A stretch of 41,913 nt of DNA from Phormidium ambiguum IAM M-71 (GTDB taxonomy: Bacteria; Cyanobacteriota; Cyanobacteriia; Cyanobacteriales; Aerosakkonemataceae), in the NCBI RefSeq assembly GCF_001904725.1, contig NZ_MRCE01000052.1:1-41913 (forward strand). Direction: 5' to 3'. A program made the translations under genes and the position numbers. Shown here one piece after another: positions 16,171 to 24,886 of the stretch; position 1 is the stretch's first letter, and each line of letters begins with the position of its first letter. The notes beneath the pieces were generated by a model. The model did no database searches, had not been told where the DNA came from, and worked only from the letters and a program-made list of their open reading frames with translations.

Positions 16171-16793
16171 AGAAATTAAAAATTGCGATCGAAGAGAACT
16201 ACCCCTCCTTTGGTAGACCAATGGATGTTTTATTTAACCCTCAGCAAATACAACTTTCTAGAGCCGGGGGTAGCATCATGGAAGGTCAATTAGTCGGAGG
16301 AGATCAACCTGCTACCTTAGCCATTGAATTATTTTTTGACACCACTTTAGGTAAATTCGGCCCCGAAGACGTACAAAAATACACCAAACCTATCTACAAC
16401 CTCACCCGTAAAAAAGGGAAATTAGACAGACCACCCTTATGCCGTCTGAATTGGGGAAAAGGTTATGCTTGGTTTTTGCAAGGTTATTTAAAACAAGTTA
16501 CCAAAACTCTTACCCAGTTTTTAGAAGATGGAACACCAGTCCGTGCCAAACTAAATTGCACCTTTGAAGAATGGATTCCATTAGAGTACCAAAAGAAAAA
16601 TCAGAACCCAATCGACGACCCAATTCGCGTTGTTAAGCGCGGTGAAACTCTTAGTAGCATTGCTGCCCAAGAATATAACGACCCATCCCTTTGGCGGTTA
16701 ATTGCCGAAGTCAACAAAATTGATAACCCGCGTGCGATCGTTCCCGGTCAAGTTTTGACTGTTCCGCCGATGCGAATTAATAGCACGTTTTAA
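16161..16793 (+). CDS. LysM-domain baseplate/hub adaptor (Afp7-like)
   Basis: The 210-residue protein has an N-terminal ~150-residue tail-adaptor domain ('RPMDVLFNPQQIQLSR', 'LAIELFFDTTLGKFG', 'AKLNCTFEEWIPLEYQ'). A single C-terminal LysM follows from about 155 ('VVKRGETLSSIAAQEYND', 'VPGQVLTVPP'). In Afp/PVC and T4-like tails the LysM protein (gp53-like) holds the wedge and hub together; the LysM serves protein packing rather than cell-wall digestion. Length and domain order are as expected. The start overlaps the previous gene by 10 bp, implying coupled translation, and AAGGGG after its stop serves the next gene. Identification is strong. Confidence 0.92.
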   Translation: MALEKLKIAIEENYPSFGRPMDVLFNPQQIQLSRAGGSIMEGQLVGGDQPATLAIELFFDTTLGKFGPEDVQKYTKPIYNLTRKKGKLDRPPLCRLNWGKGYAWFLQGYLKQVTKTLTQFLEDGTPVRAKLNCTFEEWIPLEYQKKNQNPIDDPIRVVKRGETLSSIAAQEYNDPSLWRLIAEVNKIDNPRAIVPGQVLTVPPMRINSTF

Positions 16794-16802
16794 GGGGAAA
16801 AT

Positions 16803-17876
16803 ATGTATAGCCTTAGCGATGCCGAATTACTAAATCTTAAAGTTCAAGTCTTACTAAAAGGCGCTCGTCTACCGATAAAAGCAGAAGTAGATTTACAAGC
16901 AATCTCAGTACATCAAGACTTGGATGCACCGGGAATGTTTGCGATGGAATTTCTGAACTGGGACCCTACTAAAGGCAAAGTTACCTGGGTAGATGACAAC
17001 TTATTTGATATAGCCACTCAGGTAGAAATTCAAATAGGCTACCAAAATAATTTAATCACTTTAATTGGAGGAGAAATTACAGGATTAGAGCCAGAATTTC
17101 AATTAGATATAATGGCTCCCCTTCTGGTTGTACGGGGTCATGACTTGCGCCATCGACTTTTAAGAGGTCGCAAAACTCGATCTTTTACAAAAATGAAAGA
17201 TAGCGAAATTGCCAGTCAAATTGCTACAGAACAAGGCTTACAACCCCAAGTTAAAGACACTCAAGTAAAATTGGATTACGTTCTGCAAGCAAATCAAACC
17301 GATCTAGAATTTTTGCAAGAAAGAGCAAGGCGGATTGGGTACGAAGTAGTTGTAGAAAACAAAATTTTATATTTTCATCCTCCCCAAAATGATACTCAGA
17401 AAGTACTAACATTAACACGGGAAGATGACCTGATTGAATTTCGTCCTCGCTTAAGCGCTATGGGTCAAGTTAGTAACGTAGAGGTGCATAGCTGGAATTT
17501 TAAAGATAAAAAAGCATTTACTGGTAAAGCTGCTGCTGGTAGTGAAAATTCAACCATGAAAGGTTCCACAAGTGGCCCACAAAAAGTTAACCAAGCTTTC
17601 GGTAAATCGACTCATATTATTGTCAGCGAACCTGCATCTAATCAAACAGAAGCCGATCGCATGGCAATGGGACAATTTAATGATATGGCACTAACTTATA
17701 TTACTGGTGAAGGCATTTGTTTGGGATTTCCTGAATTGCAGCCAGGAAGAGTCATTGAAATTACGGGAATAGGCAATCGGTTTAGCGGGCTTTATTACGT
17801 TACTTCAGCAACTCATTTCTACCACAAAGACCGAGGATATGTTACTAATTTTACGGTGAGGAGGAATGCTGCATGA
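16803..17876 (+). CDS. Spike hub protein (gp27/phage late control D-like; N-terminal half of Afp8/VgrG)
   Basis: A 357-residue protein of the phage late control D / VgrG N-terminal family, forming the trimeric hub between tube and spike. Landmarks are 'FAMEFLNWDP' near residue 40, 'IGYQNNLITLIGGEITGLEP', 'VRGHDLRHRLLRGRKTRSF', 'YVLQANQTDLEFLQERARRI' and 'GLYYVTSATHFYHKDRGY' near the end. In Afp itself hub and spike are joined in Afp8; here the spike is a separate gene whose start overlaps this stop by 4 bp (ATGA), as in P2-like gpD/gpV. AAGGGG precedes the ATG at good spacing. The family is certain. Confidence 0.93.
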   Translation: MYSLSDAELLNLKVQVLLKGARLPIKAEVDLQAISVHQDLDAPGMFAMEFLNWDPTKGKVTWVDDNLFDIATQVEIQIGYQNNLITLIGGEITGLEPEFQLDIMAPLLVVRGHDLRHRLLRGRKTRSFTKMKDSEIASQIATEQGLQPQVKDTQVKLDYVLQANQTDLEFLQERARRIGYEVVVENKILYFHPPQNDTQKVLTLTREDDLIEFRPRLSAMGQVSNVEVHSWNFKDKKAFTGKAAAGSENSTMKGSTSGPQKVNQAFGKSTHIIVSEPASNQTEADRMAMGQFNDMALTYITGEGICLGFPELQPGRVIEITGIGNRFSGLYYVTSATHFYHKDRGYVTNFTVRRNAA

Positions 17877-18616
17877 TGGGAATGAATTTATTATCAGAAT
17901 TATTAGCTGTACCCGAACAACAAGGACGTTTTTATGGGGTCACAGTTGGGATAGTTACAAATAATAAAGATGATGATGGATTGGGGAGAATTAAGGTAAA
18001 ATTTCCCTTACTTTCTGATAATGATGAGAGTTATTGGGCTAGAGTATTAACGTTGATGGCTGGAAACGATCGCGGAATTTATTTCTTACCAGAAGTTGAC
18101 GATGAAGTGTTAGTAGCATTTGCTCACGGCGATATCGAGTCGCCGTATATTTTAGGCGCAGTTTGGAATGGCAAAGATAAGCCCCCCGAAAAAAATGACG
18201 ATGGAAAAAACAACCGTCGTTTAATTAAATCTCGCAGCGGGCATCAAATAATTTTGGATGATACGAAAGATGAAGAGCAGATAATCATCCGCGATCGCAC
18301 TGACAAGAACGAGATAGTAATTGATTCTAAAAATAACAAACTTAATATAAAAGTAGAGGAAGATATCACCATTGAAGCAAAAGGTAAAATAACAATCAAA
18401 AGCAGCGATGGAGATGTTTTAATTGAAGGTAAAAATTTATCTTTTAAAGCACAACAAAGTTGTGAAATTAAAGCTGATACAAATTTAAAAATGCAAGCTC
18501 AACAGAGTTGTGAAATCAAGGCTAATACTAATTGCAACGTTCAAGCAAATGGAGGAATGACGCTTAAATGTGCAGCAGGAGTTAACATCAACGACGGTGC
18601 TTTGGAGGTAATTTAA
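17873..18616 (+). CDS. Spike protein (gp5/gpV OB-fold; C-terminal half of Afp8)
   Basis: The 247-residue central spike has a phage baseplate assembly V/gp5 OB-fold at about residues 15-105 ('GVTVGIVTNNKDDDGLGRIK', 'YFLPEVDDEVLVAFAHGD', 'YILGAVWNGKDKPP'). A repetitive beta-helical C-terminus follows ('DKNEIVIDSKNNKLNIKVE', 'SCEIKADTNLKMQAQ') and should form the three-sided needle. No lysozyme insert is present, so it punctures rather than digests. GAGGAGG lies before the tandem ATGATG; either ATG could be used. It overlaps the hub gene by 4 bp and the tip gene by 1 bp, fitting balanced trimer production. Confidence 0.93.
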   Translation: MMGMNLLSELLAVPEQQGRFYGVTVGIVTNNKDDDGLGRIKVKFPLLSDNDESYWARVLTLMAGNDRGIYFLPEVDDEVLVAFAHGDIESPYILGAVWNGKDKPPEKNDDGKNNRRLIKSRSGHQIILDDTKDEEQIIIRDRTDKNEIVIDSKNNKLNIKVEEDITIEAKGKITIKSSDGDVLIEGKNLSFKAQQSCEIKADTNLKMQAQQSCEIKANTNCNVQANGGMTLKCAAGVNINDGALEVI

Positions 18617-18939
18617 TGCCGGGATATTTATTACAGACGGGTGCAACTGTTATTTGCGCTCATGGAGGACAAGCACAGCCAATTGCGCCTAATCCTCGCG
18701 TAAAAGTAATGGGTCAACCGATTACTACTCAGTCATCACCTCATGCGATCGCAGGCTGTGCTAATCCCGTACCACCTATTAACGTTGGCCCTTGCATTAT
18801 TGCTCAGTGGGTAAGTGCTTCCACACGAGTCAAATCAATGGGACAACCAGTGCTATTACAAGATAGTCAATCCGTCTCAATTCCTACCGGAACTCCCTTG
18901 AATATTTTAGTAACTCAAACTCGCGTTAAAGCAATGTGA
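18616..18939 (+). CDS. PAAR-like spike tip protein (Afp10-like)
   Basis: The 107-residue protein sharpens the spike needle. It is built of two similar halves: 'LLQTGATVICAHGGQAQPI', with 'PRVKVMGQPITTQSSPHAIA' and later 'TRVKSMGQPVLLQDSQSVSI'. Conserved Cys and His residues (C-A-H-G near residue 15, C near 47 and 59) resemble PAAR-like families that bind a metal at the apex. No effector domain is fused. Its ATG shares one base with the spike stop (TAATG) and GGAGG lies upstream. The stop overlaps the next gene's GTG. Family call strong. Confidence 0.88.
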   Translation: MPGYLLQTGATVICAHGGQAQPIAPNPRVKVMGQPITTQSSPHAIAGCANPVPPINVGPCIIAQWVSASTRVKSMGQPVLLQDSQSVSIPTGTPLNILVTQTRVKAM

Positions 18940-19361
18940 TAGAGCAAAAGGACAAAAAAGTTAGTATGAATGCCGATTTTTTAGGAGTGGGATGGACATC
19001 CCCAGTAAAACTAGACGATAAAAATCAAATCGAAATGGCACGTTATGAAGAGTGCGTGCGACAGTCGATTTGGACGATTCTCAGCACCGCTTACGGAGAA
19101 CGTTTAATGCGCCCTGATTTTGGTTGCGGCATTCACGATTTAGTATTTGCTAACAACAGTGCTGGCACAATAGGAGTTGCGATGGCATCCGTAGAGCAAT
19201 CATTAATTCAGTGGGAACCGCGTATAGATTTGCTGGACGTAGATGCCTATCCCGATCCCTCTCAACCCAACCGATTACTCATCCAAATTAATTACCGAGT
19301 TCGTACAACTAATAATCGCTTTAACTTAGTTTATCCATTCTATTTAGACTACGAAATGTAA
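18936..19361 (+). CDS. Baseplate wedge protein gp25/GPW (Afp9-like)
   Basis: gp25-family proteins nucleate the sheath on the baseplate. The 141-residue product contains the family hallmarks 'RQSIWTILSTAYGERLMRPD' near residue 43 and 'FGCGIHDLVFANNS', and ends in 'INYRVRTTNNRFNLVYPFY'. Two starts are possible: GTG at 18936, overlapping the previous stop by 4 bp, or ATG at 18966, about 16 nt after AAAGGA. The shorter form still has the whole domain, and the overlap favours the GTG only by analogy with the rest of this operon. It is the last gene of the tightly packed hub block; a repeat spacer follows immediately. Confidence 0.92.
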   Translation: MIEQKDKKVSMNADFLGVGWTSPVKLDDKNQIEMARYEECVRQSIWTILSTAYGERLMRPDFGCGIHDLVFANNSAGTIGVAMASVEQSLIQWEPRIDLLDVDAYPDPSQPNRLLIQINYRVRTTNNRFNLVYPFYLDYEM

Positions 19362-19532
19362 GGGAAGAAGGGGAAAAGGGGAAAAGGGGAAAAAGACAAA
19401 AACTAAATTATTTTTTCGAGGTCAATTTCCTCTGTTTACTATTACCGATTCTCACCTCTATTTACCTCTTACCCTTTCCCCCTTTCCCCTTTTTCCCTTT
19501 CCCCCTTTTTCCCCTTTCCCCTTTCCCCTTCC
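19362..19532. repeat. Purine/pyrimidine inverted-repeat spacer 6
   Basis: A purine arm (about 19362-19397) begins directly at the gp25 stop (TAAGGGAAGAAGGGG). A pyrimidine arm (about 19470-19532) ends one base before the baseplate-J ATG. This is the clearest stop-to-start element, and it divides the overlapping hub block from the wedge genes. Confidence 0.87.
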
Positions 19533-19533
19533 T

Positions 19534-22500
19534 ATGTCCATCCAGCCTCCCAAAATAGATAAGCGCACCTACCAAGAAATTGTTGCCCAAACAGAACAAT
19601 TGGCGCAGAAATTTACTGAATGGCGACCTCGTGCTGATGGTAAACCTGATGCGGGACGGGCGCTGATTCGTATTTTTGGGCGGATGGCAACACTGGTAAG
19701 CGATCGCATCAATCAAGCCCCAGAGAAAAACTTTTTAGCATTTCTAGATACGATCGGCACGCAAATTTTGCCGCCAATACCAGCACGAGTTCCCCTCACT
19801 TTTAATTTAGTTTCAGGTAGTTCAACTGATGCTTCTGTTCCTGCTGGGACTCAAGTAGCAGCGCCGCCCATAGAAGGAGAAGAAGAGGTTGTTTTCGAGA
19901 CGGAACGCGATCTGGCATTGATTACAGCACAATTACAAGCGGTATTTGTTCGTGAACCTTTTACAGATAAGTATAGCGATCGCACTTCTGAATCTATAAG
20001 CAATATTAACGCTGCTTTCAAAGCATTTGAAGCCAATAAGCCAAACGAACATTACTTTTTTCTCGCTCAAGACCAATTATTTGCTTTACCAGAAAAAAAG
20101 ACGATTACTTTTATCTTTTATTCAACAGAAATTTCACAGTTTGCTCAGTTGCCTCTCTCTTGGTCATACTGGGATGGTGCTAACTGGCAGGAATTACAAC
20201 CTTTTTACTTGAATGGCACAACCTGGCTGCCAACACCGCCATCACTCACGACTGCTCAAAGAGAAATGCAAGTTGCGATTCGTGATTTGCCAGTACCCGC
20301 ACGAAAAACCATCAACGGAGTAGAAGCGGCATGGTTACGAGTGGGTTTAAATACCTCTATCGCGCCTACGCAGTCACTTCCTCATATTGATGCAATTCTG
20401 ACTGGGGTGTTAATCGAACGCAATAACTTAATCCAACCCGATCTTTGTTTTTTCAACGCTTCTCTGCTCGATTTGAGCAAAGATTTTTACCCCTTTGGTC
20501 AACAACCCCGCTTTAACGATACGTTCTATATTGCCAGTCAAGAGATTTTTGCTAAACCGCGTGCTGTAGTGACGATCGAAGTTAAACTCAGCGAAATACC
20601 CGTGAATAAAAACGGTGGTGCAGAGCTTGTTTGGGAAGTTTATAACGGTTCTAGCTGGGAAATATTAGGACGATCGAGCGTTAGCAATTCTAAACTCAGC
20701 GGGCAACCTGAATTTAGCGATCGCACTCAAGCCTTCACCCAAGATGGGCAAATAACATTTACTTTGCCTGCTCAAATACAACCCACTACTGTAAGTGGGA
20801 CAACAAATTGCTGGCTGAGAGTGAGATTAATCAAAGGGAATTATGGAACTGAAGCTACCTACAGACAAACCACAAATGCAAGTAATCAAATCATTATCGA
20901 ACCTGTACCCGCTTCCTTCGCAGCACCATCCGTACAATCTATTGGATTGAAATATCATTATCAAGCTTGGGACGCTCTATCAGCTTGCCACACCTATAAC
21001 AATTTTACTTATGCCGATCGCACCGCTCAATTGATAGATTATGGTTCCAATTTTCAACCCTTAACTCCCACTGCTCCGACCGCCGAAGAGATAAACTTTG
21101 GTAGCAACGTTCAACTTTTCAGCCTCTGTGCTGATATCCGTCCTACTCTGTACTTAGGATTCGATCGACCTTTACCCAATCGAACGATTACGCTGTATTT
21201 TCAAGTAGAACCGCCGCGCCCTGGAGAAATCTCTCAAGCCAATGCGATAGCAACACCAGCACGAGTCGTTTGGGAATATCGCAGCCCTACAGGTTGGGTT
21301 CCCTTGAGTTTGCAGGATGAAACAGAAGCTTTTAGCCAAAGGGGACTGCTGCGGTTTATTGGCCCGTCAGACTTTGCTTCCTGCCACGAGTTTGGGCAAT
21401 CTCTCTACTGGATCAGAGCGAGATGGGAGAGCGGTGGATTCGTTGTGCCTCCTCGGTTGCGGCGAATCCTGACGAATACAACTTGGGCATCTCAAGCGGT
21501 GACGATCGCAGAGGAGATATTAGGCACCAGCGATGGTAATCCCCATCAAACTTACCGCACTGTCCAAAAACCCGTGTTGCTGGGTCAACGCTTGGAAGTG
21601 TTTGAGCCGACAGAACCTTCTCTTGTGGAGGGAAAAGGGGAAAGGGGAAAAGGGGAAAAGGGGGAATCAGTTGAGATTGTTCGTAATGAGGCGGGACAGG
21701 TGCAAGGCGCTTGGGTGACGTGGCAGGAAGTGCCAGATTTCTACGGATCGGGGCCACGCGATCGCCATTACGTTCTCGATCGCCTTACAGGTGAAGTGCG
21801 TTTTGGCGATGGCATACACGGAGCAATTCCACCCCAAGGCTTCCTCAATAACATTCAACTTGCTCCTTATCGCACGGGTGGCGGAAAACGAGGCAATCGT
21901 GCAGCCTTAACCGTCACCGAACTCAAAACCACCGTTCCTTATGTCGATAGCGTTACCAATCTCGAACCCGCAGCGGGTGGCGCTGAGGGAGAATCTCTAG
22001 AGCGGGTTAAAGAGCGGGGGCCAAAAGCACTGCGCCACCGAGGTCGAGCAGTCACCGTTGAAGATATGGAAGACTTAGCACTGGAAGCTTCAACAGAGGT
22101 TGCGCGTGCTTTAGCGATCGCACCTCAGTTTAATCCAATTGACGGCTTGCAGTGGTTGCCCATCTACCGAATGAATCTCGATGCACCAGGGGAAATTAAG
22201 GTCGAAACGATCGCACTTCCTGACAGTATCGCCCTAGAAGTGAATATCAACGGCCTCGGACAGTCAAACCCTTACACATCCCAGGAGCTAAGTACAACAA
22301 ACCCTGTCATTTTCTATACCGTCACACAAGAGCAGTTCCAGCTTGGCAGAGAATGGAGCATTACTTTTACCAACTTAGGAGACTCCAGCGCCGATAGCGT
22401 TCGCATCAAGATTACCTATCCAACAGGTTCTCTGGATGTAGAGTTTCAAGCTCCACCGATGAACTCTCGCAGCGCAAGTAACCCGTATCAAGGAATAACC

Positions 22501-22959
22501 GCTGCTGGCAGAGTTGAACTGATTATCGTACCCCAATCTTCAGACCCCCAACCAACGCCCACCCTGAGTTTACTAGAGCGTGTTGAACGCTACATCCGCG
22601 ATCGCTGCTCTCCTGCCGTCGATCTGCACCTCACAGAACCGGATTGGGTTGAAGTCACGATCAGAGCGAATATCGTTCCGATCTCACTAGAAAAAGTTGA
22701 TGAAATCAAGCAAGCCGCAACCGATACTTTAATCGCATTCTTGCATCCCCTTACAGGGGGAAGGCAAGGTCGAGGTTGGGATTTCGGTCGTCGTCCGCAC
22801 GAGTCAGATTTGTATGCTGTATTAGAAAAAGTTGATGGAGTCGATTATGTTGCTTCTCTCTCTATTGATAGTCCATCACTAGACCAATTACCCGACACCA
22901 GACGCAACAGGTTTTTAATCTATTCCGGCGCACACCAAATCACGTGCAGCCAAATCTAG
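19534..22959 (+). CDS. Large baseplate J-like wedge protein (Afp11/Afp12-like)
   Basis: A 1141-residue putative baseplate assembly protein. The N-terminus '[20 protein letters not shown]' and '[20 protein letters not shown]' are typical of the wedge family. The middle holds repeated beta domains ('[17 protein letters not shown]', 'ANWQELQPF'). The baseplate J-like C-terminus has '[15 protein letters not shown]', '[18 protein letters not shown]', '[20 protein letters not shown]' and '[18 protein letters not shown]'. Residues ~698-711 ([12 protein letters not shown]) are encoded by a copy of the genome's purine repeat and are absent from the family as I recall it. The ATG follows a pyrimidine tract with no Shine-Dalgarno. 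The extra central domains might serve host-membrane anchoring as described for cyanobacterial thylakoid systems, but no transmembrane helix is visible. Confidence 0.9.
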   Translation: MSIQPPKIDKRTYQEIVAQTEQLAQKFTEWRPRADGKPDAGRALIRIFGRMATLVSDRINQAPEKNFLAFLDTIGTQILPPIPARVPLTFNLVSGSSTDASVPAGTQVAAPPIEGEEEVVFETERDLALITAQLQAVFVREPFTDKYSDRTSESISNINAAFKAFEANKPNEHYFFLAQDQLFALPEKKTITFIFYSTEISQFAQLPLSWSYWDGANWQELQPFYLNGTTWLPTPPSLTTAQREMQVAIRDLPVPARKTINGVEAAWLRVGLNTSIAPTQSLPHIDAILTGVLIERNNLIQPDLCFFNASLLDLSKDFYPFGQQPRFNDTFYIASQEIFAKPRAVVTIEVKLSEIPVNKNGGAELVWEVYNGSSWEILGRSSVSNSKLSGQPEFSDRTQAFTQDGQITFTLPAQIQPTTVSGTTNCWLRVRLIKGNYGTEATYRQTTNASNQIIIEPVPASFAAPSVQSIGLKYHYQAWDALSACHTYNNFTYADRTAQLIDYGSNFQPLTPTAPTAEEINFGSNVQLFSLCADIRPTLYLGFDRPLPNRTITLYFQVEPPRPGEISQANAIATPARVVWEYRSPTGWVPLSLQDETEAFSQRGLLRFIGPSDFASCHEFGQSLYWIRARWESGGFVVPPRLRRILTNTTWASQAVTIAEEILGTSDGNPHQTYRTVQKPVLLGQRLEVFEPTEPSLVEGKGERGKGEKGESVEIVRNEAGQVQGAWVTWQEVPDFYGSGPRDRHYVLDRLTGEVRFGDGIHGAIPPQGFLNNIQLAPYRTGGGKRGNRAALTVTELKTTVPYVDSVTNLEPAAGGAEGESLERVKERGPKALRHRGRAVTVEDMEDLALEASTEVARALAIAPQFNPIDGLQWLPIYRMNLDAPGEIKVETIALPDSIALEVNINGLGQSNPYTSQELSTTNPVIFYTVTQEQFQLGREWSITFTNLGDSSADSVRIKITYPTGSLDVEFQAPPMNSRSASNPYQGITAAGRVELIIVPQSSDPQPTPTLSLLERVERYIRDRCSPAVDLHLTEPDWVEVTIRANIVPISLEKVDEIKQAATDTLIAFLHPLTGGRQGRGWDFGRRPHESDLYAVLEKVDGVDYVASLSIDSPSLDQLPDTRRNRFLIYSGAHQITCSQI
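21628..21666 (+). repeat. Purine repeat tract inside the large baseplate gene
   Basis: About 39 bp of GGGGAAAA-type repeat lies in frame and encodes a Gly/Lys/Glu-rich stretch between two conserved segments. Its base pattern equals the intergenic purine arms. No pyrimidine partner is nearby. Confidence 0.85.
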
Positions 22960-23012
22960 TTCCTCTTCCCCTTTCCCCCTTTTTCCCTTTCCCCCTTTCC
23001 CATTCCCCCCTA
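22960..23012. repeat. Pyrimidine tract between the two baseplate-J genes
   Basis: The whole spacer from stop (TAG at 22957-22959) to start is a TTTTCCCC-type tract, without a purine arm. No Shine-Dalgarno is present before the ATG at 23015. Confidence 0.85.
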
Positions 23013-23014
23013 CC

Positions 23015-24097
23015 ATGCCTCTACCCTTACCCAACCTAGACGATCGCTCTTATGAAGATTTGGTAGCCCAAGCCACCTCCCTAATTCCCGTCGAGTATCC
23101 CGAATGGACTGACCACAATCCATCAGATACGGGGATTATCTTAATTGAATTGCTGGCTTGGCTAACTGAAATGGTACTTTATCGGGTCGATCGCGTCCCC
23201 GATAAAAATATGGAAACCTTTCTCAAGCTACTCAACGGGCCAGAATGGGCTAATCGGGAAATGGGAAAGGGGGGTGATTTGCAAAATGCAATTCGGGAAA
23301 CAGTTGTCGATCTGCGAAAGCGTTACCGAGCAGTAACTTGTGAAGATTACGAGCGTTTGGCAGTCGAAGATTGGAACGAAACTGAGCAATCTCAATTATT
23401 AGGCAAAATTAGGCGATCGCACTGCCTTCCCGAACGCAACCTAGCCTTAAAGAACCCAGACGCACGAGAAACAAATGCTCCCGGACACATCAGCTTAGTC
23501 GTAGTACCAGACATCCCCGAAGAAGCAAGCGAAGCCAATTCTTCCCCTTTCCCCCTTTCCCCTTTTTCCCCCTTTTCCCCTTCCCCCTCTTCAGATTTAC
23601 TAACCGCCTTGTGGATGTTTTTGGACGAACGACGGTTACTGACAACGCGCCATCATGTTGTCGCACCAGAGTATGTACCCGTTACGCTCTCAGCTTCTTT
23701 AGTTCTCGAAGAAGGGGCTAAGGTGGCAGATGTGCGATCGCGGGTTCATGAAAGCATCCATACATTCTTTCATCCCTTCAAGGGCGGTGCAGACGGCACT
23801 GGCTGGCCTTTTGGTCGCAACATTTATATTTCTGAAGTTTATGAATTGCTTGATGATATTTCTGGAGTTGACTATGTTGAGGCAGTAAAACTAAAAGTCA
23901 TCTATCCAACGATGCAAATCAATAACGAACTCGACCAAAGTAAAGAAATTGGTTTGCTTGTTGGAGTAAATACAATTATCGGCAGAGGACTTCTTGATGA
24001 AGATACCAACAAACAAGTTGTCTTAAAAGACTATGAATTAGTTGCAATCAAGATTGATGAATTAATCCTCAAGGAGGCTTGGCAAGTCAATGCCTAA
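23015..24097 (+). CDS. Second, compact baseplate J-like protein (Afp11/12-like)
   Basis: The 360-residue wedge protein has the family N-terminus '[18 protein letters not shown]' and '[19 protein letters not shown]'. It then passes directly to the C-terminal J-like part ('[20 protein letters not shown]', '[20 protein letters not shown]', '[20 protein letters not shown]'). The central beta domains of the large paralogue are missing, so this is a short form. Residues ~176-192 ([18 protein letters not shown]) are encoded by a pyrimidine repeat. The C-terminus carries '[12 protein letters not shown]...[11 protein letters not shown]', a tail shared with the next gene. The 3' end overlaps the next gene by 8 bp. 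Family secure. Confidence 0.88.
   Translation: MPLPLPNLDDRSYEDLVAQATSLIPVEYPEWTDHNPSDTGIILIELLAWLTEMVLYRVDRVPDKNMETFLKLLNGPEWANREMGKGGDLQNAIRETVVDLRKRYRAVTCEDYERLAVEDWNETEQSQLLGKIRRSHCLPERNLALKNPDARETNAPGHISLVVVPDIPEEASEANSSPFPLSPFSPFSPSPSSDLLTALWMFLDERRLLTTRHHVVAPEYVPVTLSASLVLEEGAKVADVRSRVHESIHTFFHPFKGGADGTGWPFGRNIYISEVYELLDDISGVDYVEAVKLKVIYPTMQINNELDQSKEIGLLVGVNTIIGRGLLDEDTNKQVVLKDYELVAIKIDELILKEAWQVNA
23541..23590 (+). repeat. Pyrimidine repeat tract inside the compact baseplate gene
   Basis: About 50 bp of CCCCTTT-type repeat in frame encodes an alternating Ser-Pro-Phe stretch in a probable loop between two domains. It is the same sequence type as the pre-start intergenic tracts. Confidence 0.85.
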
Positions 24098-24737
24098 TAA
24101 TAATCCCGATCGCATTAGTAGTTATCTCCAGTATCTCCCCTACCTTCAGCAGTCTGATGAATTTTTGGGGCATTTCCTGTTGGCAATCGAGCGGATTTTA
24201 AGCGGATTTACGCTCAAGGATTCGGAGGATATTTTTCCTAACCAACTCGGTTTAGAAGAGTATATTGAGAGCATTCACACCTACTTTAATCCCGGCTTGT
24301 CCAGAGAAGAAGCTGGAACTACACCTGCTGACTTTTTACCTTGGCTTGCCTCTTGGGTAGCAGCCAGCTTACAGGAAGAGTGGGATGAAGATTTTAAACG
24401 CAAGTTTATCAGTAATATCGTACCGTTGTATCGCTTGCGAGGAACGAAAGCAGGGATGAAAAAAATTCTAGAAATTTATACAGGAGAAGAAGTTAAAATT
24501 TATGAATTTGATCGACCCGCTCACTATTTTCAAGTTGAAATGACGTTGAGCGAGACAGCAGAAAATTTGAGGCGAAAACAGCAGATCGCCAAAACAATTT
24601 TAGATTTACAAAAACCTGCCCACACCTTTTATTCCTTCCAAGTTCTAGTGCCAACCATGCAAATCCGAAATCAAGATTCACAAAATGGAATAATTGTAGG
24701 AAGAACAACTATACTTGGAACAACAAGTAATCGCTAA
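24090..24737 (+). CDS. Phage tail protein, P2-I-like baseplate component
   Basis: The 215-residue protein belongs to the tail protein I-type family found after baseplate-J genes in eCIS. Landmarks are '[20 protein letters not shown]', '[11 protein letters not shown]', '[20 protein letters not shown]', '[20 protein letters not shown]', and '[15 protein letters not shown]'. It links wedge proteins to the fibres in P2-like tails. The last ~35 residues, '[18 protein letters not shown]', repeat the C-terminal motif of the preceding baseplate gene. AAGGAGG lies inside the upstream gene's end, giving coupled translation across an 8-bp overlap. The assignment is good; the precise Afp equivalent is not fixed. 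Confidence 0.87.
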   Translation: MPNNNPDRISSYLQYLPYLQQSDEFLGHFLLAIERILSGFTLKDSEDIFPNQLGLEEYIESIHTYFNPGLSREEAGTTPADFLPWLASWVAASLQEEWDEDFKRKFISNIVPLYRLRGTKAGMKKILEIYTGEEVKIYEFDRPAHYFQVEMTLSETAENLRRKQQIAKTILDLQKPAHTFYSFQVLVPTMQIRNQDSQNGIIVGRTTILGTTSNR

Positions 24738-24805
24738 ATAAAGGAAGAAAAATGAAGGTAAAGAAAAAATGAAAATATTAATAATTTAAAATAAAATCTC
24801 ATAAA

Positions 24806-24870
24806 TTTTTCCCTCTTTCCCCTTTCCCCTTTTTCCCTCTTTCCCCCTTTCCCCCTTTCCCTCTTTTCCC
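24806..24870. repeat. Pyrimidine tract upstream of the fibre gene
   Basis: A 65-bp TTTTCCCC/CCCTCTTT-type tract, with no purine arm, sits in the 149-bp spacer and ends 16 bp before the fibre ATG. The remainder of the spacer is AT-rich and empty. No Shine-Dalgarno. Confidence 0.82.
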
Positions 24871-24886
24871 AAAAATAACTAAAACC

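Noticed and set aside
19534-22959. Idea that the large baseplate protein contains a thylakoid anchor
   Set aside because: Thylakoid-anchored systems are known in cyanobacteria, but I see no transmembrane helix or distinct anchor domain here, so no anchor is claimed.
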